Shown one piece after another: positions 1-7,255 of a stretch of DNA of 19,148 nucleotides. Both the position numbers and the translations under genes were made by a program. Under the pieces are notes generated by a model that was given only the letters and a program-made list of their open reading frames with translations, was not told where the DNA came from and ran no database searches. This DNA is from JBIIUJ01 sp044340025. Its GTDB lineage: Bacteria; Pseudomonadota; Alphaproteobacteria; Caulobacterales; Aquidulcibacteraceae. Location of the stretch: contig JBIIUJ010000036.1 of NCBI GenBank assembly GCA_044340025.1, positions 1 to 19,148 of the forward strand. The letters are read 5' to 3'. Numbering within the stretch: position 1 is the first letter of the stretch; each line of letters begins with the position of its first letter.

Positions 1-179
1 GAAATTCATCGCCACCGTCTGCTCCCTGAGCGCCTCATTCGACGCTTCGTCGATATATACTGCCGCGTTGAATTGTCGCGTGACGTCCGCGCACACAAAA
101 TGTCGCACCGGACCATCGCGGAATCCGCTAGGCTTTTGGGGGATTAGCAGTCTGTCGCCATGGTTCCAAGGGGTTGAGC

Positions 180-749
180 ATGTCTGTTGCGCATTTGAGC
201 GGCCTCACGCTTGCGTTCATGTTTGTCGGCGTCGCCCCCGCCGGGGCGGCCATCAGCGTCATCGGCGGCGGGCTGGCGCGGGCCTGTTACAGCGCGGCGC
301 TGATCGAAACCGCGCCCAGAACGCAGGATTTTCAGGCTTGCGACGCTGCAATCGAGCGCGAGCCGCTGCGCCCGCGGGATCGGGCGGCCACGTTCGTCAA
401 TCGCGCGGTGCTGCATTTGCGGGTGCGCGCGGGCGAGGCGGCGCTGCGCGACCTCGATCGCGCCAGCGGTCTCGCGCCCGACATCGCTGACATCGCCGTG
501 AATCGCTCAGCCGCCCTGCTGATTCTGCGCCGGCCCGAAGAGGCCGCGCGCGCAGCGGATGCGGCCCTCGCCGCAGCGCCCAGCGAGCCGTGGTCGGCCC
601 ATTACAATCGCGCCGTCGCGCGCGAGATGCTGGGCGATGCACCCGGCGCCTATGCCGATTACACCCAGGCCCTCGCCCTCAAGCCCGGCTGGCAGGACGC
701 AATCGATCAGCTGGCCCGGTTCCAGGTGCTCACTGCCGAGGCGCAGTAA
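180..749 (+). CDS. Secreted TPR-repeat protein
   Basis: A 189-residue protein with a short hydrophobic N-terminus (LTLAFMFVGVAPAGAA), read as a Sec signal peptide, so the mature protein is probably periplasmic. The rest is alpha-helical with TPR character. The clearest repeat is near residues 140-172 (YNRAVAREMLGDAPGAYADY followed by TQALALKPG), and two more degenerate repeats lie at about residues 60-130. TPRs are protein-interaction scaffolds; no catalytic domain is visible. I chose ATG at 180 rather than the in-frame TTG at 174 because AAGGGG at 168-173 sits six bases before the ATG. It precedes a small DUF937-like gene by 61 bp and may share its transcript, but nothing links it to the catabolic genes further right. 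The specific role is unknown. Confidence 0.8.
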   Translation: MSVAHLSGLTLAFMFVGVAPAGAAISVIGGGLARACYSAALIETAPRTQDFQACDAAIEREPLRPRDRAATFVNRAVLHLRVRAGEAALRDLDRASGLAPDIADIAVNRSAALLILRRPEEAARAADAALAAAPSEPWSAHYNRAVAREMLGDAPGAYADYTQALALKPGWQDAIDQLARFQVLTAEAQ

Positions 750-810
750 CCACCTTGGTCCTGTCACACAGGCGTGTTTGGGTCGTTTGGTGTCAAAAGG
801 AGCCTCTCTC

Positions 811-1236
811 ATGGATCTCAAAGCCCTCGTTTCCCAGGTCGGCTCAGGCGACGCCCTGAAGGATCTCGCCGCCCGGGCCGGCATCGCGCAGGAAAAGGCC
901 GCCGAAGTGGCGCACGCCTTGGCCGAGCAGGCCCAGACCAGCGCGGCTGGCGCTGCAGACATGGTGAGCGCGATCGCCGCCAAGACCGGGCTTGATCCCG
1001 CCCAGGTCGAGAGCCTGATTCCCGGCGTGATGGGCGCGATCAAGACGCAGGCGGCCACAGCGGGCGCGGCGGCGGAAGGCCTGTTCGACAAGCTGGCCGC
1101 CACGCCGCTAAGCAACTTCGTCAAGGGCTTCGACAAGGACGGAGACGGCCAGATCATGGACGACGTGGCCGATATGGCCAAGGGCGCGCTGAGCGGCGTG
1201 ACGGACAAGATTGGCGGCCTGTTCGGCAAGAAATAG
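811..1236 (+). CDS. Small DUF937-like protein with an EF-hand-type loop
   Basis: A 141-residue protein without signal peptide or membrane segment. The start is ATG 811, preceded by AGGAG at 798-802; the open frame continues upstream, but only this ATG has a ribosome binding site. The first ~100 residues are Ala-rich and helical (e.g. GLDPAQVESLIPGVMGAI), resembling DUF937/YidB-type proteins. Near residue 110 there is a calcium-loop-like motif, FDKDGDGQIMDD, with Asp at loop positions 1, 3 and 5 and Gly at 6. The usual Glu/Asp at position 12 is Val, although Asp occurs at 10 and 11. The C-terminus is Gly/Lys-rich (GGLFGKK). Family assignment is by overall pattern only. Function is unknown; calcium binding is possible but not shown. 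Confidence 0.75.
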   Translation: MDLKALVSQVGSGDALKDLAARAGIAQEKAAEVAHALAEQAQTSAAGAADMVSAIAAKTGLDPAQVESLIPGVMGAIKTQAATAGAAAEGLFDKLAATPLSNFVKGFDKDGDGQIMDDVADMAKGALSGVTDKIGGLFGKK

Positions 1237-1319
1237 TCGCCTGCGCAAACCAGTCTTGCAGAAGTTTCACTCGCTTCGACGCAGCGAGGCTGGCAGGCCG
1301 CGCGTGGACGGAGCTTTCC

Positions 1320-3371
1320 ATGCGCACTCTCACCCTCGGCCTTGCTGCGGCCGCCCTGGCCTGCGCGCCGCTTGCCCTGGCGTCTGACCAGCCCCTGAGC
1401 CCACAGAACGCCGCAGGCGTTCAGGTATTCGAGCCTGGCTTTTTCGCCGCCTTCGCGCCGGTGACGGCCGCCGACATGGTGCGCCGCGTCCCCGGCTTCT
1501 CGATCGATAATGGCGATACGAGCGTGCGGGGTTTCGGCGGCGCGGCTGGCAACGTGCTGATCGATGGGGCGCGCCCCTCCACAAAGGACACGAGATTGTC
1601 GGATCTGCTGGCGCGGATCCCCGCCTCCGCTGTGGCGCGGATCGAGCTGCGCGACGGTGCGGCGGCAGGCGGGGCGGATGCGGGTGGACAGGCCCTTGTG
1701 GTCAATGTGGTGCGCCGGGCCGGCGCGGCTGCGAGCGGCTCATACAGGCTGGAAGTCACGCGCCACGCCAACGGCTTTCTGGAGCCGTTTGGGGAATTGT
1801 CCTGGGTGCAGGAGCTTGGCGGCGTGGCGCTCACGCTCGGCGCACGCGGCGGATTTGAGGAGTATTCCAAACTTGCGGGCCGCGAAGACGTGCGCGACGG
1901 CGCTGGCCGCCTGATCGAGGCCGGGCCGAACTGGGATCGCCGCAACCGCTGGCTCGGCCGGGTCAGCCTCGGCGCCGAGGCCCAGATGGGCAAGACCACC
2001 GCGCGGGCCAATGCGAGCTACACCGTCTCGGAGCGCAATCGCGTCTTCGGACACGCAGCCTTCGCCGGCCCGCGCTTCATCCGGCTCGACGACGGCGAGG
2101 ACGGCTTCGAGAAGACGAGCCTCGAGATCGGGGTCGATCTCGAGCGGCCCATCGGCCCGTTCACCGGCAAGCTGGTGTTGCTGGCGAGCGACAAGACCGA
2201 CGACGACCGGTTTCTCGCCGGATTCAACCCGCCAGGCGCGGTGAAGACCTACGACCTGTTCACCGCAGATCGCGACATCACCGAGCGGATCGGTCGGATG
2301 AGCGTGTCTGGCGCGCAAGGCCGCCACACCTACGAGATCGGCGTCGAGGGCGCTCTCAACACGCTGGACGCCCGCAACAGGCTGGCGGAGGGGCCGCTCG
2401 ACGCTCTGGTTCCTGTGGCGCTGGGCATCGGCACGACCGTGGTGGAGGAAGAACGGCTGGAGGCCTTTGTGTCGGATTCCTGGGCGATGAATGACGCCCT
2501 GACGCTGGAGGCGGGCCTGAAGGCGGAATGGTCCACGATCGGTCAGTCCGGCGACGGGGCCAATGAGCGCTCTTTCTTCTATCCAAAGCCGCTTCTGGCC
2601 CTCACCTGGCGGCCGGCCGCCGGCTGGACCCTGCGCGCCAAGGCCGAACGCATCGTGGGCCAGCTCGACTTCTTCGACTTCGTCTCGTCGGCTGAAGTGG
2701 GCGACGGCAACAACCGCGAGGGCAATCCAGAGCTGGAGCCCTTCAAGACCTGGGCGCTGGAAGCCGGCGCGGAACGCCGCTTCGGCGCGCGCGGCGTCGT
2801 GGGGCTGACCCTTGTTCGCAACGAGGTCTCGGACGTGGTCGCCATCGTGCCGCTTGGCGCTGGCGAGGGCGTGGGCAACATCGACAGCGGAACCGAGTGG
2901 GGCTTCGACACCGACTGGACCATCCCTCTGGACGGCCTGAACGTGCCAGGCGGGGAGTTCACGCTGGAATGGCGCTGGCGCGACAGCGAACTGACCGATC
3001 CCCTGACGGGCGCCGCGCGCCGCTTCAGCGGCGGGGATGGACGCAGCCTGGAGCTGGGCTTCCGCCAGGATGTGCCAGGCACGCAACTGGCCTGGGGCGC
3101 CTGGAGCTGGAGGGGCGACACGCGGATCGATTTCCGCCGCGCCCAGCGCATCGACAACGGCCAGTCGCGCAATTGGGGCGCCTGGGTGGAGACGCGGGCC
3201 ATCCCCGGCCTGACCGTGGAAGCCGGGGTGGAAAGCCCGCAAGATCAGGTGTTTCGTCGCACACGAACCGTCTTTGACGGCGACCGCCGCAGCGGCCGCA
3301 TCGCAACCCAGCAGTATCGCGAGCGCGAACTGGATGGGCGTGTCTATCTTGAGGTGCGCGGCAGCCTCTGA
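1320..3371 (+). CDS. TonB-dependent outer-membrane receptor (683 aa)
   Basis: A TonB-dependent receptor, which moves a scarce or large ligand across the outer membrane using the TonB/ExbBD proton-motive system. A signal peptide (about residues 1-21, cleavage near ALA-SD) is followed by a plug domain at about residues 35-135, with the typical stretches RRVPGFSI, SVRGFGG and VLIDGARPS. The remainder is a beta-barrel with alternating aromatic/charged strands up to the C-terminus VYLEVRGSL. No clear TonB box is seen, and the protein is shorter than the receptor at 7256. The start is ATG 1320 with GGACGGAG at 1306-1313. It faces the symporter gene tail to tail across 13 bp with no room for a terminator. 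The ligand is unknown, and no LacI-type operator was found upstream, so it may not belong to the neighbouring regulon. Confidence 0.9.
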   Translation: MRTLTLGLAAAALACAPLALASDQPLSPQNAAGVQVFEPGFFAAFAPVTAADMVRRVPGFSIDNGDTSVRGFGGAAGNVLIDGARPSTKDTRLSDLLARIPASAVARIELRDGAAAGGADAGGQALVVNVVRRAGAAASGSYRLEVTRHANGFLEPFGELSWVQELGGVALTLGARGGFEEYSKLAGREDVRDGAGRLIEAGPNWDRRNRWLGRVSLGAEAQMGKTTARANASYTVSERNRVFGHAAFAGPRFIRLDDGEDGFEKTSLEIGVDLERPIGPFTGKLVLLASDKTDDDRFLAGFNPPGAVKTYDLFTADRDITERIGRMSVSGAQGRHTYEIGVEGALNTLDARNRLAEGPLDALVPVALGIGTTVVEEERLEAFVSDSWAMNDALTLEAGLKAEWSTIGQSGDGANERSFFYPKPLLALTWRPAAGWTLRAKAERIVGQLDFFDFVSSAEVGDGNNREGNPELEPFKTWALEAGAERRFGARGVVGLTLVRNEVSDVVAIVPLGAGEGVGNIDSGTEWGFDTDWTIPLDGLNVPGGEFTLEWRWRDSELTDPLTGAARRFSGGDGRSLELGFRQDVPGTQLAWGAWSWRGDTRIDFRRAQRIDNGQSRNWGAWVETRAIPGLTVEAGVESPQDQVFRRTRTVFDGDRRSGRIATQQYRERELDGRVYLEVRGSL

Positions 3372-3384
3372 GCGCGCATCCGCC

Positions 3385-4989
3385 TCACGCCAGTGCTGTG
3401 AACAGGTTCAGCGCGATCAGGGTGAGGAGCAGATAGCCCAGCAACCACCAGGTCTGGCGGTCGATCACGCCGGGCACGGTGCTCCAGCCTTCCTGCGCGA
3501 CGGGCAGTCCCTCTTTGGCGAAGCGCGCGCGCTGGCCGGGCACCGACCAGGGCGACCAGTCGGCCTGCTTGCCGTCGAGCAGGCGGCTGGCGCCCCAGCC
3601 GATCACGATGTTCACCACGCCCCCGATCAGGCAATACCAGGGCCAGGCGATCTCGGTCTGGGTGGCGACATACCAGATGACGGCGAAGCTGGCCGCCACC
3701 CCGATGAGCAGACCGCGTTCGGTGGTGTGTTTGGAGAAGAAGCCGAGCGCATACATGCCAAGCTTCGCCCCCACGAAATAGCTGCCGATCTTGCTGAGCA
3801 CTTCCAGGATCGAGCCGGTCGTCTGGGCATACATCAGCGCGGGGCCGATGATGATCACGCCCCACACCCCCGTGGCGATCCGTGTGGCGGCAAGATAATG
3901 CGCGTCGCTCTCCGTGCGGCGCAGATAGCGCTGGTAGAAATCGCTGACCGTGGCGGTGGCGAGGCTGTTGAAGGCCGATGAGAGCGTAGACATGGAAGCG
4001 GCGAGCACTGCGGCGGCCAGAATGCCCAGAAGACCTGGAATCCCGCTCTCCTGCGCAAAGCGCAGCATGATCTCGTTGGGGTTCTCGAACGGCTGACCCT
4101 TGTAATAGCCATAGGCCAGCACGCCGACGAAGAAGAACAGGAAATAGATCGGAAACGCCGCATATCCCATCAGGATATAGGATTTCTTGGCCTCCCCGAT
4201 CGTCTTTGCGCCCAGCGTGCGCTGCACCATCATCTGGTTGCCGCCATAGACGGTGACGTGAAACAGCGTCATCGCAAACAGCCCCGACCAGATCGTTGTA
4301 GCCACTGTCGGGTCCGGGGTCGGGTCGATCGCGTTGAGCCGGCCGAGGTCCTTCAGCGTCGACAGCGTGTCGCCCACCGAGCCGGGCATGGCCAGAAACA
4401 ACGCGATAAGGATCACGATCGCCCCGCCAAACAGCACCACCGCCTGGAACACGTCGGTCCAGATCACCGCGAGCATGCCGCCCATCGTGGTGTAGATCAG
4501 CGCGAGGATCGTGATCGCCACGATCGCGAGCGGGATCGGCACCCCGGTGGCGAATTGGAGCACCAAAGCGGTGGCGTAGAGGATCGCGCCGGTGGACAGG
4601 GCCTGCGTGACGAGGAAAATCAGCGACATCGTGGCGCGCGACGCTGGGCCAAACCGCCGCTCCTGATACTCATAGATCGAGGGCACGCCCGAATTATAGA
4701 AAAATGGCAGAAAAAACGTCGTCACCAGAAGAATAACGATGGGGTAGTTGAGGTGGATCGCCAGCGCCGCCAGCCCGTCCTTATAGGCCCAGGCAGGCGC
4801 GCCAAGAAATGATAGCGCCGAAATATAGGTGGCGATGACCGATAGCCCGATCGCCCACCATGGCGTCTTGCCCGAGCCCACATGGAACTCTCGCGCCGAG
4901 GTCACCTTGCGCCCGAGCGCCCAGCCGAGCACCAGATTGGCCGCAAGAAACACCAGCACGATCGTCCAGTCGATCGCGCTGAACGTCAT
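3385..4989 (-). CDS. Sodium:solute symporter (SSS/SLC5 family)
   Basis: A 534-residue polytopic inner-membrane protein with about 13-14 hydrophobic segments. It matches the sodium:solute symporter family, which couples Na+ entry to uptake of sugars, organic acids, amino acids or similar solutes. Typical stretches are the TM1-TM2 region (AREFHVGSGKTPWWAIGLS then ATYISALSFLG), VYGGNQMMVQRTLGAKT in the middle, and AAAVLAASMSTLSSAFNSLA, the conserved region around the Na+ site. Length is normal for the family. ATG 4989 is taken as the start; an alternative ATG at 5013 overlaps the stop of the serine dehydratase (ATGCTGA) and would add eight residues. Either way the gene lies directly downstream of the dehydratase and is probably co-transcribed and translationally coupled. 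The substrate cannot be read from the sequence; it plausibly imports the compound the cluster degrades. Confidence 0.93.
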   Translation of the reverse strand: MTFSAIDWTIVLVFLAANLVLGWALGRKVTSAREFHVGSGKTPWWAIGLSVIATYISALSFLGAPAWAYKDGLAALAIHLNYPIVILLVTTFFLPFFYNSGVPSIYEYQERRFGPASRATMSLIFLVTQALSTGAILYATALVLQFATGVPIPLAIVAITILALIYTTMGGMLAVIWTDVFQAVVLFGGAIVILIALFLAMPGSVGDTLSTLKDLGRLNAIDPTPDPTVATTIWSGLFAMTLFHVTVYGGNQMMVQRTLGAKTIGEAKKSYILMGYAAFPIYFLFFFVGVLAYGYYKGQPFENPNEIMLRFAQESGIPGLLGILAAAVLAASMSTLSSAFNSLATATVSDFYQRYLRRTESDAHYLAATRIATGVWGVIIIGPALMYAQTTGSILEVLSKIGSYFVGAKLGMYALGFFSKHTTERGLLIGVAASFAVIWYVATQTEIAWPWYCLIGGVVNIVIGWGASRLLDGKQADWSPWSVPGQRARFAKEGLPVAQEGWSTVPGVIDRQTWWLLGYLLLTLIALNLFTALA

Positions 4990-5006
4990 GGCGCCGCCCG
5001 CGCCGC

Positions 5007-6351
5007 TCAGCATTCCACCACGCTCACGGCCAATCCCCCCAGGCTGGTTTCCTTGTATTTCGTCGACATGTCGAGGCCGGTCTGGCGCATGGTCTCGATC
5101 ACCTGATCGAGGCTGACTTTCATCGGACCGACCGCATGGAGCGCGAGGCGGGCGGCATTGGCCGCTTTCACCGCGCCGATGGCGTTGCGCTCGATGCAGG
5201 GGATCTGCACCAGCCCGGCCACCGGATCGCAGGTGAGGCCGAGATTGTGCTCCATGCCGATCTCTGCGGCGATCGTCACCTGCTCGGGAGTGGCGCCCCA
5301 GAGCGCGGCGAGGCCGGCGGCCGCCATGGAGCAGGCCACCCCCACCTCCCCCTGACACCCCATCTCCGCGCCCGAAATCGAGGCGCGCTGCTTGTAGAGC
5401 ATGCCGATCCCGGCGGCAGTGAGCAGGAAGCGATGCAGCGCCGCCTGCCCCAGGCCCTCGTCCACGCCATAATAGCGCACCGTCGCGGGCAGGAGGCCCG
5501 CGGCCCCGTTGGTGGGCGCGGTCACCACCTTGCCGCCGGCTGCGTTTTCCTCGTTCACGGCCATTGCATAGGCGTTGAGAGCGTCAAACAGGCGCTCACG
5601 CTCGTTGGCGTGGGGCGCAGCCGCCAGCTTGCGCCACAGCCCGGCGGCGCGGCGCGGCACCGCCAGCCGGCCCGGCAGAACCCCCTCGGTCACCAGGCCA
5701 CGATCGATGCAGGCCATCATGGCGGCAAGGATGGCGTCGAGCCGCGCAAGCGTCTGGGCGCGCGGGCGCAGACGATCCTCGTGGCTCATCACCACGTCGG
5801 CGATGGCGCAGTCGCGCTGCGCGCACAGGGCCAGAAGCTCCGCCCCAGACCCAAAGGCATAGGCTTGCCCGCCGGCGATCCGGTCGTGTGGGGCAGGCGC
5901 TTCCAGCTGACGTCGCGTTGCGATGAAGCCGCCGCCGGTGGAATAGAAGGTCTCGGCCGCGACCTCGGCCGCGGACGCGTCGAACGCGGCCAGCCGCATC
6001 GCATTCGGGTGAAGGTCGGCGGGCGTGTCGTAATCGAAGACGATGTCGCGCGCGGGCTCGAACCCGATGGCGCGACGCCCCAGAAGCGCCAGCCTGCCGC
6101 TGGCGCGCACCGCCTGCGCGGCCGCATCGGCCTGCGCAGGATCGATCGTCTCGGGCTCAAAGCCCATCAGCCCGAGCAGGACCGCATGGTCGGTCGCATG
6201 CCCCTGACCGGTGAAGGCCAGCGATCCGCGCAGCCAGACGCGCACGCCCGCCAAGCTCGCTCAGAAATCGGCGCGCGATCCGCATCGGCCCCACGGTGTG
6301 GGAACTCGAAGGCCCGATGCCGATGCGAAACAGATCGAGCGCGGATAGCAA
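5007..6351 (-). pseudogene. sdaA: Iron-sulfur L-serine dehydratase, single-chain; frame broken near 6254
   Basis: Single-polypeptide L-serine dehydratase (L-serine to pyruvate and ammonia, [4Fe-4S] enzyme). The N-terminal signature LFRIGIGPSSSHTVGPM is encoded from about 6351 to 6255. The rest, from GSLAFTGQGHATDHAVLLGL to the C-terminus, is in another frame from 6254 to 5007. Removing one base of the AA doublet at 6253-6254 (minus-strand CTTGG to CTGG) joins them as FLSELAGVRVWLRGSLAF, giving about 447 residues, close to the usual ~455. Downstream motifs are intact: ASISGAEMGCQGEVGVACSM, MEHNLGLTCDPV, PCIERNA, and a C-terminal Cys (VVEC), which in Legionella serine deaminase caps the cluster. 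TTG 6351 (GGAG seven bases upstream) is preferred over ATG 6393, which lies inside a predicted operator. The intact remainder suggests a recent mutation or a sequencing error. It heads a probable two-gene operon with the symporter. Confidence 0.8.
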
Positions 6352-6388
6352 ACAAGGACTCCAGAAGGCATGCTCACCCTGACGAATG

Positions 6389-6402
6389 TGCATCCGAATG
6401 CA
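6389..6402. promoter_or_regulatory. Candidate LacI-family operator in the sda/SDR divergent region
   Basis: TGCATCCGAATGCA is a near-perfect palindrome centred on CG; flanking bases extend the dyad to about 16 bp (6388-6403). It shares the pattern TGNNTNCGANNNCA with three other sites in this window. A central CpG is the classical LacI/PurR-family operator feature, because the hinge-helix leucine inserts there. The site lies between the divergent serine dehydratase and SDR genes and its right end overlaps the SDR ribosome binding site (AAGGAG 6402-6407). Bound repressor could block SDR transcription or translation and perhaps the divergent promoter. Confidence 0.6.
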
Positions 6403-6413
6403 AGGAGAATCGC

Positions 6414-7157
6414 ATGACCGTGTCCCACTTCAACGCCCCGCTGGAGGGCAAGCGCGCGCTGGTGACCGGCGCCAGCCGCGGACTGGGCCGGGCGATCTGT
6501 CTTGCGCTGGCCGATGCCGGCGCTGCGGTGACCGCTGTTGCGCGCGGCGGCGAAGATCTGGCGGGCCTTGCGGCCGAACATCCCCGGATCAGCACGCATG
6601 CAGCAGACGTGACCGAGGCAGACTTCTTCACCTGGCTCGCCGGCATGCCGGTGGACATTCTGGTCAACAACGCCGGCGGCAACCGGCCCCAACCGATGGC
6701 CGATGTGACCGCCGAGACGCTGGACTGGATGCTGGGCCTGAACGTCCGATCCGCCTATCTGGCAAGCCAGGCGGTGGTTCGATCCATGCTGGCACGCGGG
6801 CTTGGCGGCTCGATCATCCACATCACCAGCCAGATGGGTCATGTCGGCAGCCCTAATCGCACCGTCTATTGCATGACCAAGCACGCGCTGGAGGGGCTGG
6901 CGAAAGCAATGGCGGTGGAGCTGGCCCCCCACGACATCCGCGTGAATACGGTGGCGCCCACCTTCATCGAGACGCCGATGACCGCGCCCATGCTCGCCGA
7001 CCCCGCGTTTCGCGATTTCGTGCTCGCCAAAATCCCGCTCGCGCGGCTCGGAAAGCCGGAAGATGTCGCCGCCGCGGTGGTTTATCTCGCCTCTCCGGCC
7101 GCCGGCATGGTGACGGGAACCAGTCTGCGGGTGGATGGCGGCTGGACGGCGCAATAG
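6414..7157 (+). CDS. Classical short-chain dehydrogenase/reductase (SDR)
   Basis: A 247-residue classical SDR, predicted to be a cytosolic NAD(P)-dependent oxidoreductase of an alcohol/ketone group. All hallmark residues are present: TGASRGLG (residues 18-25) for cofactor binding, Asp65 in AADV, NNAG (85-88), Asn110, catalytic Ser139, Tyr152 and Lys156 (YCMTK), and the C-terminal GTSLRVDGGW typical of FabG/gluconate-5-dehydrogenase-like members. No acidic residue sits at the end of beta-2 (AVARGG), so cofactor preference is not clear and NADP is possible. The start is ATG 6414 with AAGGAG at 6402-6407. It is divergent from the serine dehydratase gene and 98 bp upstream of the large TonB receptor. 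An operator-like palindrome overlaps its ribosome binding site, which ties it to the putative LacI regulon. Confidence 0.93.
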   Translation: MTVSHFNAPLEGKRALVTGASRGLGRAICLALADAGAAVTAVARGGEDLAGLAAEHPRISTHAADVTEADFFTWLAGMPVDILVNNAGGNRPQPMADVTAETLDWMLGLNVRSAYLASQAVVRSMLARGLGGSIIHITSQMGHVGSPNRTVYCMTKHALEGLAKAMAVELAPHDIRVNTVAPTFIETPMTAPMLADPAFRDFVLAKIPLARLGKPEDVAAAVVYLASPAAGMVTGTSLRVDGGWTAQ

Positions 7158-7171
7158 CCGCTTCCGGACGA

Positions 7172-7185
7172 TGACTTCGAAATCA
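7172..7185. promoter_or_regulatory. Candidate LacI-family operator, distal site of TonB-receptor promoter
   Basis: TGACTTCGAAATCA is a CG-centred palindrome (arms TGA.TTC/GAA.TCA, one symmetric mismatch) just after the SDR stop codon. It fits the same TGNNTNCGANNNCA pattern as the sites at 6389, 7188 and 11125 and is nearly identical to the one at 11125 (TGACTTCGAATGCA). Its centre lies 16 bp from the centre of the next site. Confidence 0.55.
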
Positions 7186-7187
7186 CT

Positions 7188-7201
7188 TGCATGCGATTGC
7201 A
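7188..7201. promoter_or_regulatory. Candidate LacI-family operator, proximal site of TonB-receptor promoter
   Basis: TGCATGCGATTGCA, flanked by T and A, forms the 16-bp dyad TTGCANNCGNNTGCAA at 7187-7202. It is CG-centred as expected for a LacI-family operator and lies about 55 bp before the TonB receptor start. It adjoins the 7172 site, so a pair of dimers could bind side by side. Confidence 0.6.
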
Positions 7202-7206
7202 ACGCG

Positions 7207-7225
7207 TGATCCAAATTATGGATCA
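7207..7225. promoter_or_regulatory. Perfect 7-bp inverted repeat upstream of the TonB receptor
   Basis: TGATCCAAATTATGGATCA has perfect arms TGATCCA/TGGATCA around an AT-rich AATTA centre. It differs from the CG-centred operator class and lies between those sites and the receptor's ribosome binding site. It could be an operator for a second regulator, or the AT-rich centre could be part of the -10 region. It is symmetric and therefore also able to form a small RNA hairpin in the leader. Confidence 0.4.
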
Positions 7226-7255
7226 AGCGGTCGCACCGTGCGGGGAGAGTTCCAG

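Noticed and set aside
1..9. Possible start of a minus-strand gene (ATG at 9-7 reading ATGAATTTC off the left edge)
   Set aside because: Only three codons are inside the window and the nearest GGGAG is too far upstream to support the start.
1270..1288. Hairpin CTCGCT-7-AGCGAG between the DUF937-like gene and the first TonB receptor as a terminator
   Set aside because: The stem is only 6 bp and no T-run follows, so intrinsic termination is not supported.
1740..3242. 500-codon minus-strand open frame opposite the first TonB receptor
   Set aside because: The product resembles no family and is a high-GC antisense shadow of a clear receptor gene.
5136..6413. Long plus-strand open frame preceding the SDR as an N-terminal extension
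   Set aside because: It is antisense to the serine dehydratase gene, has low-complexity Gly/Arg/His-rich composition, and the SDR has its own ribosome binding site and ATG at 6414.
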